Assembly: GCA_045807945.1 (NCBI GenBank)
Contig: JBJMGI010000085.1
Span: forward strand, 1-39,348
From: CAVQGF01 sp045807945
GTDB lineage: Bacteria; Acidobacteriota; Terriglobia; Terriglobales; Acidobacteriaceae
Reading direction: 5' to 3'
Length of the DNA: 39,348 nucleotides
The notes beneath the pieces were generated by a model. The model was not told the origin of the DNA and ran no database searches. It was given only the letters and a program-made list of their open reading frames with translations. Numbering within the stretch: position 1 is the stretch's first letter; each line of letters starts with the position of its first letter. Shown here piece after piece: positions 27,832 to 34,519 of the stretch. The position numbers were made by a program, and so were the translations under genes.

Positions 27832-29281
27832 CGCGAACGCCGTCAGCGAACAACTGATCCCCAAGCACGACGCCGGCGAAAACCTTCCCGGCGAGTCGCT
27901 CGGCTCCATCCTGATCATTGACGATGAAGCCGCGATCCGCGAATCGCTCGAGACGTTGCTTGAGCTCGAAGGCTACCGCATCGTGACCGCCGAAACCGGC
28001 GAAGATGGACTGGCGCGGATTGCGGAGCGCCCATTCGATCTCATCCTGCTCGACTTCGCTCTGCCAGACCGCAATGGCCTCGAGATCCTCACAGACATCC
28101 ACGATCGCGATCCGAACCTCGCCGTCATTATGATCACGGCGTACGGAACGGTCGAGAATGCGGTCCGCGCCATGCAGGGCGGCGCCGTCAACTTCGTCCA
28201 GAAGCCGTGGGACAACGAGAAGCTGCTCGCCGACATTCGCGCCTCCGTCGCTCGCCGCCGCGCGGAAGAAGAAAACATACAGCTCAAGCGCGCGCTCAAG
28301 CAGCGCTACAACTTCGAGAACATCATCGGCAAGAGCGACCCCATGCTGCGCATCTTTGACCTAGTGCAACAGGTCGCGCCTAGCCGCTCCACTGTCTTGA
28401 TCCAAGGCGAAAGCGGCACTGGGAAAGAGCTGATCGCTAAGGCGCTGCACATGCACTCGCCGCGCAAAGATCGCCCTTTCGTTCCCGTGAACACCGGCTC
28501 GATGCCGACCGATCTGCTGGAATCCACGCTCTTCGGCCACGTGAAGGGCGCATTCACTTCTGCCGTGGCTTCTAAGCGTGGACTTTTCGAAGTCGCCGAC
28601 AAGGGCACCATCTTCCTGGACGAGATCGGCACCATGAGCATGGAGACGCAGGCCAAGATTCTGCGCGTGCTGCAGGACAAAAAATTCATGCACCTCGGCG
28701 GCATCCAGGAGATGCAGGTGGATGTGCGCATCCTCGCCGCGACTAACGTTGACCTGAAGCAAGCGGTAAAAGACGGCCGCTTCCGCGAGGACCTCTACTA
28801 TCGCCTGAACGTCATTTCCTTTGACCTGCCGCCCCTACGTACGCGGCGGGAAGACATCCCGCTGCTGGTGGAGCATTTCATCAAGAAGTTCTCGGCTGAA
28901 AATTCCAAGCCGCACCTTCAGGTCGCCCCGGCAGCACTGCGCGCGCTGATGGATTACGGATGGCCCGGTAACGTTCGCGAGCTCGAGAATGCCATCGAGC
29001 GCTCGGTGGTGCTCGCATCCGGTAACGTGCTCACGCCTGAGCTTCTGCCCGATTCGATCACTGGGATGAACCCTGCCGCACGCTACATTCAGAGCCGGCC
29101 AGACGCCACGCTCTTCGAGATCATCGAGGAATGCGAGCGCCGCGTGATTGTGGACATGCTCGAGCGCTGTGCGTGGAACCAGACGGACGCGGCCGCGCAA
29201 TTCCACATCCCGCTCTCCACGCTCAACCAGAAGATCAAGCGCCTGAATATCGATATCCCGCGCAAATTGAAGACGAATTAG
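27824..29281 (+). CDS. Sigma-54-dependent response regulator (NtrC family)
   Basis: A 485-residue regulator. The receiver domain (about residues 28-145) has acidic D33 and D34, phosphoacceptor D77 (LLDFALPD) and the Lys of QKPWD. The AAA+ domain has Walker A GESGTGKE (195-202) and Walker B GTIFLDEIG. Its sigma-54 contact loop reads GAFTSA (242-247) instead of GAFTGA, with the Phe and Thr kept. A Fis-type helix-turn-helix (NQTDAAAQFHIPLSTLNQKI) ends the protein. The ATG lies inside the kinase's last codons, overlapping eight bases, so translation is coupled. It should act on sigma-54 promoters; the targets are unknown. Confidence 0.92.
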   Translation: MHNANAVSEQLIPKHDAGENLPGESLGSILIIDDEAAIRESLETLLELEGYRIVTAETGEDGLARIAERPFDLILLDFALPDRNGLEILTDIHDRDPNLAVIMITAYGTVENAVRAMQGGAVNFVQKPWDNEKLLADIRASVARRRAEEENIQLKRALKQRYNFENIIGKSDPMLRIFDLVQQVAPSRSTVLIQGESGTGKELIAKALHMHSPRKDRPFVPVNTGSMPTDLLESTLFGHVKGAFTSAVASKRGLFEVADKGTIFLDEIGTMSMETQAKILRVLQDKKFMHLGGIQEMQVDVRILAATNVDLKQAVKDGRFREDLYYRLNVISFDLPPLRTRREDIPLLVEHFIKKFSAENSKPHLQVAPAALRALMDYGWPGNVRELENAIERSVVLASGNVLTPELLPDSITGMNPAARYIQSRPDATLFEIIEECERRVIVDMLERCAWNQTDAAAQFHIPLSTLNQKIKRLNIDIPRKLKTN

Positions 29282-29306
29282 CGCACTATCCCCGGCAACA
29301 TCCTTC

Positions 29307-29315
29307 TGCTAAACT
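29307..29315 (+). promoter_or_regulatory. Candidate extended -10 box (TGCTAAACT) before mlaE
   Basis: The TGn extension with TAAACT lies 20 bases before the mlaE ATG and 26 bases after the response-regulator stop. The same nine bases occur upstream of mqnC. No good -35 is seen, as allowed for extended -10 promoters. Confidence 0.35.
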
Positions 29316-29335
29316 CGCACGTTCATCGCACATCC

Positions 29336-30112
29336 ATGGAACTGATTTCGCCGGTCGATTACGTAAAGGAAAGCGTCCTCGCCGTACAGGACTGGGCGGA
29401 GCTTTCCGGCCAATCGATCCGCAACGTCTTCAAGAAGCCTCGCTACGTTTCTGACATGGTGTACCAGGCCGACATCATCGGCGTCGGCTCGCTCCCCATC
29501 GTCGTTCTCACCGGCTTCTTCACCGGTGCTGTGCTCGCCCTGCAAACCTCGGACACGCTCGCTCGCTTCGGGTCCTCTTCGCTGACGGGGCAAGTCGTCT
29601 CGCTCTCGATGGTTCGCGAACTCGGGCCTGTGCTCACTGGCTTGATGGTCGCAGGCCGCAACGCCAGCGGCATGGCCAGCGAACTCGGCTCGATGAAAGT
29701 GACCGAGCAGATCGACGCCATGCGCGCACTCGGTACCGACCCCGGCAAGAAGCTGGTCACCCCGCGGGTTGCCGCGACTGTGTTCATGATGTTTTTCCTC
29801 AGCATCATCAGCGATCTTCTCGGATTGATCGGCGGCTTCTTCGTCTCCTACTTCATGATCGGGCTCGACGCCAGCCAATACTGGACGATGACCTACCAGT
29901 CCCTGCGCAACGAAGACGTGACCATGGGACTGATTAAACCGGTGCTCTTCGGCTTCATCATCGCCAGCGTCGGCTGCTATTACGGACTCTCCGCCAAAGG
30001 CGGCACTCAGGGTGTAGGTCGCGCGACGACTCAAGCCGTGGTCGCCGCTTCCGTCCTTATCCTCGTCGTGGATTTCTTCATCACTCGGCTGCTCATGGGG
30101 CTGGGCCTTTGA
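29336..30112 (+). CDS. mlaE: MlaE-type ABC transporter permease
   Basis: A 258-residue permease of the Mla/MCE phospholipid transport family. It has an N-terminal amphipathic segment, then about five membrane segments. The signature SMVRELGPVLTGLMVAGRNASGMASELGSMKVTEQIDAM (about residues 90-130, the coupling-helix region) is characteristic of MlaE/YrbE proteins. The family moves phospholipid between inner and outer membrane with MlaF ATPase and an MCE-domain partner, MlaD. Its stop overlaps the mlaF start by four bases (TTGA). No MlaD-like gene follows here. The start ATG 29336 has no Shine-Dalgarno sequence. Confidence 0.92.
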   Translation: MELISPVDYVKESVLAVQDWAELSGQSIRNVFKKPRYVSDMVYQADIIGVGSLPIVVLTGFFTGAVLALQTSDTLARFGSSSLTGQVVSLSMVRELGPVLTGLMVAGRNASGMASELGSMKVTEQIDAMRALGTDPGKKLVTPRVAATVFMMFFLSIISDLLGLIGGFFVSYFMIGLDASQYWTMTYQSLRNEDVTMGLIKPVLFGFIIASVGCYYGLSAKGGTQGVGRATTQAVVAASVLILVVDFFITRLLMGLGL

Positions 30113-30951
30113 ACTCGCTATTGACCAGGCCGCAACCTTCCGCCAGCGACCTGGCTCGCCACATCGCAATCAGCTTTGAAGATGTAAGCATCTCCTTCGA
30201 AGGCAATCTCGTTCTGGATGGGATTTCTTTCGTCCTGGAGCGCGGCGAGACCAAAGTCCTGTTTGGAGTGGCAGGCGCGGGAAAATCCACCATTCTGAAA
30301 CTAGCGCTTGGCCTGGTGAAGCCGGACCGGGGAAGCATCCACGTGCTCGGTCACGACGTGACTCAGATGCGCGAAGAAGAATTGTTCGAGCTGCGTCGGC
30401 AGATCGGGATGGTGTTTCAAGAAAGCGCGCTCTTCGATTCTTTGAAAGTTCGCGAGAACGTGGCTTACCGCTTGATCGAGGAGAAAGACATTCCGCCCGA
30501 GGACGTCGAGAGCCGCGTCCGTGAAGCCTTGCGCTTCGTGGAACTGGAGCGCACTCTCGATTTAATGCCAAGCGAGCTGTCTGGCGGCATGCGTCGGCGC
30601 GTCGCGATTGCGCGCGCCATCGTCACCCAGCCGGAGATTTTGCTTTACGACTCGCCGACCGGCGGCCTCGACCCGATCACATCCACGCGCATCATCGAGC
30701 TCATCGTCAAGCAGCGTGACGTCTATAAGACCAGCGCGCTCATGGTCACGCACCGCCTGCAGGACGGCTTCATCATGGCATCGCACCATTTCGACCAGAA
30801 GTCGGGGCACATGGTGGAGAACGCGCCCGGCGAGAAGACGGACGCCAACACCAGCTTCCTGATCCTGCGCGATGGCAAAGTGATCTTCGACGGCGCCGCA
30901 CCCGAGCTCGCACACAACACCGACGAATACATCAAGGAATATATTTCTTAG
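30109..30951 (+). CDS. mlaF: MlaF-type ABC transporter ATPase, altered Walker B
   Basis: A 280-residue nucleotide-binding subunit. Walker A is GVAGAGKST (53-61), the Q-loop is MVFQESALFD, the signature is LSGGM (157-161) and the switch His is H215. The Walker B region reads LLYDSPTGGLD: S182 sits where the catalytic Glu normally is (consensus DEP). The codon is tcg, so a substitution rather than a frame error. Such a change would be expected to slow ATP hydrolysis unless compensated. The start is TTG 30109, overlapping the mlaE TGA. It converges with a small unknown gene, four bases between stops. Confidence 0.9.
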   Translation: MNSLLTRPQPSASDLARHIAISFEDVSISFEGNLVLDGISFVLERGETKVLFGVAGAGKSTILKLALGLVKPDRGSIHVLGHDVTQMREEELFELRRQIGMVFQESALFDSLKVRENVAYRLIEEKDIPPEDVESRVREALRFVELERTLDLMPSELSGGMRRRVAIARAIVTQPEILLYDSPTGGLDPITSTRIIELIVKQRDVYKTSALMVTHRLQDGFIMASHHFDQKSGHMVENAPGEKTDANTSFLILRDGKVIFDGAAPELAHNTDEYIKEYIS

Positions 30952-30955
30952 GTTT

Positions 30956-31438
30956 TTACGCTTTCGCCGCCGCCGCGCGGTTCGCCATCACCTTCTTCAC
31001 ACGCGCTTCGATCGTCTTCAATTTTTCCTGCGACTCGGGCGTGCGCTGCGTGATGCGCTCGATGTTCGAGTACGCCTTGGGACCGACCGATTCCCGCACC
31101 TGTTTCAGGTAAGGCTTCATCTTGGCGAAGCAGAAATAAAGTTCGTTGCTCCAGTCGTCGAACAGGTCACCGTTGAGAGCGCCGCGGTGAACCAGGCTGG
31201 ATGCCATCTCCCAGAAGCTGAAGACCTGCCGGAAATGTTGGTTCTCCACCGTCCCAAAGCTGTTCACAACCTTCAGTACGTCGTCAGCACTCTGCGGCCA
31301 CCACTCGCCCACGATCCACTTCCGCGCTTCGCGCATCTGCGCCTCGCGGCGAAAATCATAGAGCCGCAAGACTATCTGCGCGTCGCCGTGGTCGGCGGCG
31401 CCGTCCTTCTTGTGCTTCTTGCTTTTCTTGTCTTTCAT
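30956..31438 (-). CDS. Small highly charged protein of unknown function
   Basis: A 160-residue protein beginning MKDKKSKKHKKDG, a very basic tail, then a helical domain with LRLYDFRREAQMREARKWIVGEWWPQSADDVLKVVN and a stretch of aromatic residues (HFRQVFSFWEMASSLVHRG). It ends in a Lys/Ala-rich coiled-coil-like helix. No known domain is recognised, and no catalytic motif is seen. The start is ATG 31438: AAGGAG lies directly upstream, whereas the longer TTG start at 31453 would precede that site. It begins 11 bases after the topA stop and is probably cotranscribed with topA. Confidence 0.65.
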   Translation of the reverse strand: MKDKKSKKHKKDGAADHGDAQIVLRLYDFRREAQMREARKWIVGEWWPQSADDVLKVVNSFGTVENQHFRQVFSFWEMASSLVHRGALNGDLFDDWSNELYFCFAKMKPYLKQVRESVGPKAYSNIERITQRTPESQEKLKTIEARVKKVMANRAAAAKA

Positions 31439-31444
31439 GGAACG

Positions 31445-31450
31445 CTCCTT
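31445..31450 (-). promoter_or_regulatory. Shine-Dalgarno site that fixes the start at 31438
   Basis: On the minus strand AAGGAG is six bases before the ATG at 31438 and directly follows the topA stop codon. Confidence 0.7.
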
Positions 31451-34020
31451 CAAATGGATGCTTCTCTTGTCGCAGGGTTCGGGGCCGGAATGGCTTCTTC
31501 AGGCGCCGGACGCGAGTAGTCGCATTTTACGCTTGGCTTCTCGTCGGCTGCTGCAGGCTTCTTGCCGCGCCGCTTCTTCGGCGCTTCTTCCCCTTCAACC
31601 TTCTTGTTCGGACACGCGATCACCGGACCATCTTTCGTATATTTCAGGACAAGGTACTCGTGGCCGCATTGCGGACACTTCTCCGGGATGGGCTTGTTCG
31701 CCGACGTGAATTCGCACTTCGGATAATTCGAGCACCCGTAGAACGTGGTGCCGCGCTTGCGCGCCTTCTTCTCCACCAACTCGCCCTCTTTGCACTCCGG
31801 GCACTTCATGCCGATAAAGTTCTGCTTGATGTACTTGCAATCGGGATATCCGCTGCACGACGTGAACTCGCCGTACCGCCCGTGCCGCAAGATCATGTTG
31901 CGCCCGCACTGCGGACATTTTTCGTCCAGCGGAATGTCGGGAACTTTTTTCGCTTGGTCGAGACGCCGCGTGGTTTTGCACTCCGGATATCCGGTGCACG
32001 CCATAAACTGACCGAAGCGACCACGCTTCAGCACCATAGTGCGGCCGCAGTTCTCGCAGTACTCGTCCTGCGTGGTGTCTTGCGCGTCGGCAGTGTCGAG
32101 GTCGGGAAGGTCGATAGGATTTTCTTTGGTGAAGGTGCAGCTGTTCTCGTCGTCTTTGCTATACGCGCTACAAGCATAGAACGAGCCGTGCTTGCCCCAC
32201 TTGATCACCAGCGGAGACCCGCAGCGCTCGCACTTCTCGTCGGTCGGCTTCTCCATCCGCTTCACGTTTTCCATGTGCTTCTCAGCGTAGCGGAGGTCTT
32301 TCTCGAACTTCTTATAGAACCCGGCAAGCGTGTCAGTCCACTTCTCTTTGCCTTCCTCGATATCGTCCAGCTCTTCTTCGAGCTTGGCGGTGTACTGGTA
32401 CTCGAATATGTCCGGGAAGTTGGCGACGAGAAGGTCCGTCACGACCAACCCGATCTCGGCCGGAACGAATCTCCCGCCGATCTTCTGCACATACTGCCGG
32501 TCCTGAATGGTGCCGATGATCGCGGCGTACGTCGAAGGACGCCCGATCCCGCGCTCTTCCAATTCTTTGACTAACGACGCTTCGTTGTAACGCGGTGGCG
32601 GCTCAGTGAAGTGCTGCTCCGGCTTCAACTCCTTGAAGGTGAGTGTTTGGCCTTGTTCCAGCGGCGGCAGCTTGTGCGCCAGCTCTTCGTCTTCTTCGTC
32701 CTTAGAGTCTTTCGATTCCTCGTAAACCTTCAGGAAGCCGTCGAACTTCAGCACCGACCCAGTCACGCGGAAGGTGTAGGAGCGGTCGCTCTTCGCTTCG
32801 ATGTCGACCGCAGTCTGGTCGAAAACAGCAGGCGTCATCTGCGACGCGACGAAGCGCTGCCAGATGAGCTTGTAAACCTTATATTCGTCTTCCTGTAGAT
32901 AGTGCCGGATAGATTCCGGATCGCGCTCTACAGAAGTCGGGCGAATCGCTTCGTGCGCGTCCTGCGTCTGTGCTTCTTTCTTGGACTTGTAGACGTTCGG
33001 CGTCTCCGGCATATGCGAAGTGCCGTAGTTCTTCTGTATGTACTCGCGCGCTTCGCCGATCGCGTCCTGCGAGACGCGGACCGAATCAGTACGCATATAC
33101 GTGATCAGGCCAACCTGCCCTTCGGTGCCAAGCTCCACACCTTCGTACAAGCGCTGCGCCAATCCCATCGCGCGCTTCACTGAAAAGCGCAGTTTGCGCG
33201 AAACGTCCTGCTGGAATTTGCTGGTAGTGAACGGAGCAGCCGGATTTCTGCGGCGCTCTTTCTTCTCGACCGAGCGGACGGTCCAGCTAGCCTTCTCCAG
33301 CGCCTTAGTGATCTTTTCGGACTCTTCGGCGTTGTTGACCTCAGTCTTTTCCTCGCCGATGCCAACAAAACGCGCATCGAACGCCGGCGGCTTCGGCCCG
33401 GCGAGGTTCGCGTCGATGGTCCAGTACTCTTTCTTATCGAATGCCTTGATCTCGCGCTCGCGCTCCACGATCAGGCGGACGGCAACCGTCTGCACGCGTC
33501 CGGCGGATATCCCACGGCGGACTTTGTCCCACAACAGAGGAGAGATCTGGTATCCCACCAAGCGGTCGAGCACGCGACGCGCCTGTTGCGCGTCTACTAA
33601 AGGTTGATTGATGTCGCGGGCGTGGTTAAAAGCTTCCTTCACGGCCTTCGCGGTGATCTCGTTGAAGGTGACGCGCCAGATCGGCGTCGCATTCTTCTTC
33701 TTCTTTCCAGTGCCATCGCCGTCGCCCAGTTCCTGCGCCAGGTGCGCAGCGATGGCTTCGCCTTCGCGGTCCGGGTCAGGCGCCAGGTAGATAGCGGAAG
33801 CGGTTTTGGCCATCTTCTTCAATTTGGCCAACACTTTTTCCTTGCCCGGAATAACGACCAGGTCGGTCTCGAAATTGTTTTTTATGTCTACGCCGAGCGT
33901 CTTCTTCGGAAGGTCTTTCACGTGGCCGAGTGACGCCTCAACCTCGTATTCGTTGCCAAGATACTTGTTGATGGTCTTGGCTTTCGCCGGCGATTCGACG
34001 ATGACTAATGACTTTGCCAA
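31450..34020 (-). CDS. topA: DNA topoisomerase I
   Basis: An 856-residue type IA topoisomerase that relaxes negative supercoils. The N-terminal TOPRIM has ESPAKAKTI and DPDREGEAIAAH (about residues 82-93). The active-site Tyr is Y308 in LITYMRTDS. The C-terminus carries four complete zinc-ribbon-like modules of the topoisomerase C4 type (for example CERCGSPLVI with a following Cys pair, CENCGRTMV, CPQCGRNMI and CPECKEGELV) and a fifth, partial one. The start is TTG 34020 and only a distant GGAG precedes it, so translation initiation looks weak. It lies immediately beyond the heptamer-flanked block that separates it from dprA. Confidence 0.95.
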   Translation of the reverse strand: MAKSLVIVESPAKAKTINKYLGNEYEVEASLGHVKDLPKKTLGVDIKNNFETDLVVIPGKEKVLAKLKKMAKTASAIYLAPDPDREGEAIAAHLAQELGDGDGTGKKKKNATPIWRVTFNEITAKAVKEAFNHARDINQPLVDAQQARRVLDRLVGYQISPLLWDKVRRGISAGRVQTVAVRLIVEREREIKAFDKKEYWTIDANLAGPKPPAFDARFVGIGEEKTEVNNAEESEKITKALEKASWTVRSVEKKERRRNPAAPFTTSKFQQDVSRKLRFSVKRAMGLAQRLYEGVELGTEGQVGLITYMRTDSVRVSQDAIGEAREYIQKNYGTSHMPETPNVYKSKKEAQTQDAHEAIRPTSVERDPESIRHYLQEDEYKVYKLIWQRFVASQMTPAVFDQTAVDIEAKSDRSYTFRVTGSVLKFDGFLKVYEESKDSKDEEDEELAHKLPPLEQGQTLTFKELKPEQHFTEPPPRYNEASLVKELEERGIGRPSTYAAIIGTIQDRQYVQKIGGRFVPAEIGLVVTDLLVANFPDIFEYQYTAKLEEELDDIEEGKEKWTDTLAGFYKKFEKDLRYAEKHMENVKRMEKPTDEKCERCGSPLVIKWGKHGSFYACSAYSKDDENSCTFTKENPIDLPDLDTADAQDTTQDEYCENCGRTMVLKRGRFGQFMACTGYPECKTTRRLDQAKKVPDIPLDEKCPQCGRNMILRHGRYGEFTSCSGYPDCKYIKQNFIGMKCPECKEGELVEKKARKRGTTFYGCSNYPKCEFTSANKPIPEKCPQCGHEYLVLKYTKDGPVIACPNKKVEGEEAPKKRRGKKPAAADEKPSVKCDYSRPAPEEAIPAPNPATREASI

Positions 34021-34045
34021 TTCTGTTCTGGGTCTCCGTTTTTTG

Positions 34046-34080
34046 AGCTTCTAGCTACTAGCTTCTAGCTGCTAGCGCCT
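34046..34080 (+). repeat. Left heptamer array (AGCTNCT), inverted relative to the right array
   Basis: Five tandem seven-base units read AGCTTCT, AGCTACT, AGCTTCT, AGCTGCT and AGCGCCT; the last is degenerate. The array lies between the topA start and the end of the four-helix-bundle gene. It is the inverted counterpart of the array at 34488-34519. Confidence 0.9.
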
Positions 34081-34084
34081 TTGC

Positions 34085-34452
34085 TCATTTTTTTGTACTG
34101 GAGGCTGCCACGCTCGTATACAGAGCGGCTAGCATCCGTTGCACTTCTTGCACTCTATCATTCAGGTCGTTGAATTCCGGTTCGGGCACGAGTTCGAGGT
34201 CTCGCGCAAGAATCAGATGATACTCGACCTCACTGACAGAACCTCTTGCGATGTTCAGGAATCGGCCAAATTCTCCATCCGATCTGCGTCCACAACCCTC
34301 AGCAATATTCGCTCCGATCGACGAAGCTGAACGCTGCAGCTGACTCGTGATACCGAACGTCTCTTCCGCCGGAAAGCGCTTGGTCAGCGATATATCCCAA
34401 GCGTCATCTCGTGAGCTTTCTGCCAAACCACCAGCTTCTTAAAATCTTCCAC
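34085..34452 (-). pseudogene. Four-helix-bundle protein (S23/IVS type), frameshifted
   Basis: Read in two frames, the gene encodes a typical S23/four-helix-bundle protein of about 121 residues. The first part (GTG 34452, GGAG eight bases upstream) reads VEDFKKLVVWQKAHEMTLGIYR, the expected family N-terminus, and then hits TGA at 34386-34384. The remainder, in the +1-shifted frame, continues TKRFPAEETFGITSQLQRS, then GANIAEGCGRRSDGEF and EYHLILARDL. One missing base between CGC and TGACC, near 34386, explains the break (a Leu codon is expected). The intact 113-residue frame from a TTG at 34426 has an out-of-frame N-terminus and is probably not the native product. Sequencing error cannot be excluded. 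Confidence 0.8.
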
Positions 34453-34487
34453 TTGGAATTCTCCACTCTCCCGAGTCTTTACTGTTT

Positions 34488-34519
34488 GGCTAGAAGCTAG
34501 GAGCTAGCAGCTAGAAGCT
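34488..34519 (-). repeat. Right heptamer array (AGCTNCT), inverted relative to the left array
   Basis: On the minus strand, four units read AGCTTCT, AGCTGCT, AGCTCCT and AGCTTCT, followed by AGCC. The first unit overlaps the end of dprA, supplying its final Phe codon and TAG stop. It is the inverted counterpart of the array at 34046-34080. Confidence 0.9.

Larger units (their letters stand above)
34046..34519. mobile_element. Candidate heptamer-flanked four-helix-bundle cassette
   Basis: A 474-base block has inverted arrays of the same heptamer at both ends and one gene inside. The block separates dprA from topA, genes that commonly sit next to each other in bacteria. It encodes no transposase, so any movement would need factors supplied from elsewhere. 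No clear target-site duplication was found. Mobility is inferred from the structure alone. Confidence 0.5.

Noticed and set aside
34085..34426. A 113-residue intact frame starting at TTG 34426
   Set aside because: Its N-terminal residues (MAESSRDDAWDIS) do not match the family, whereas the upstream frame supplies the expected N-terminus. It is best read as the 3' part of a frameshifted gene.
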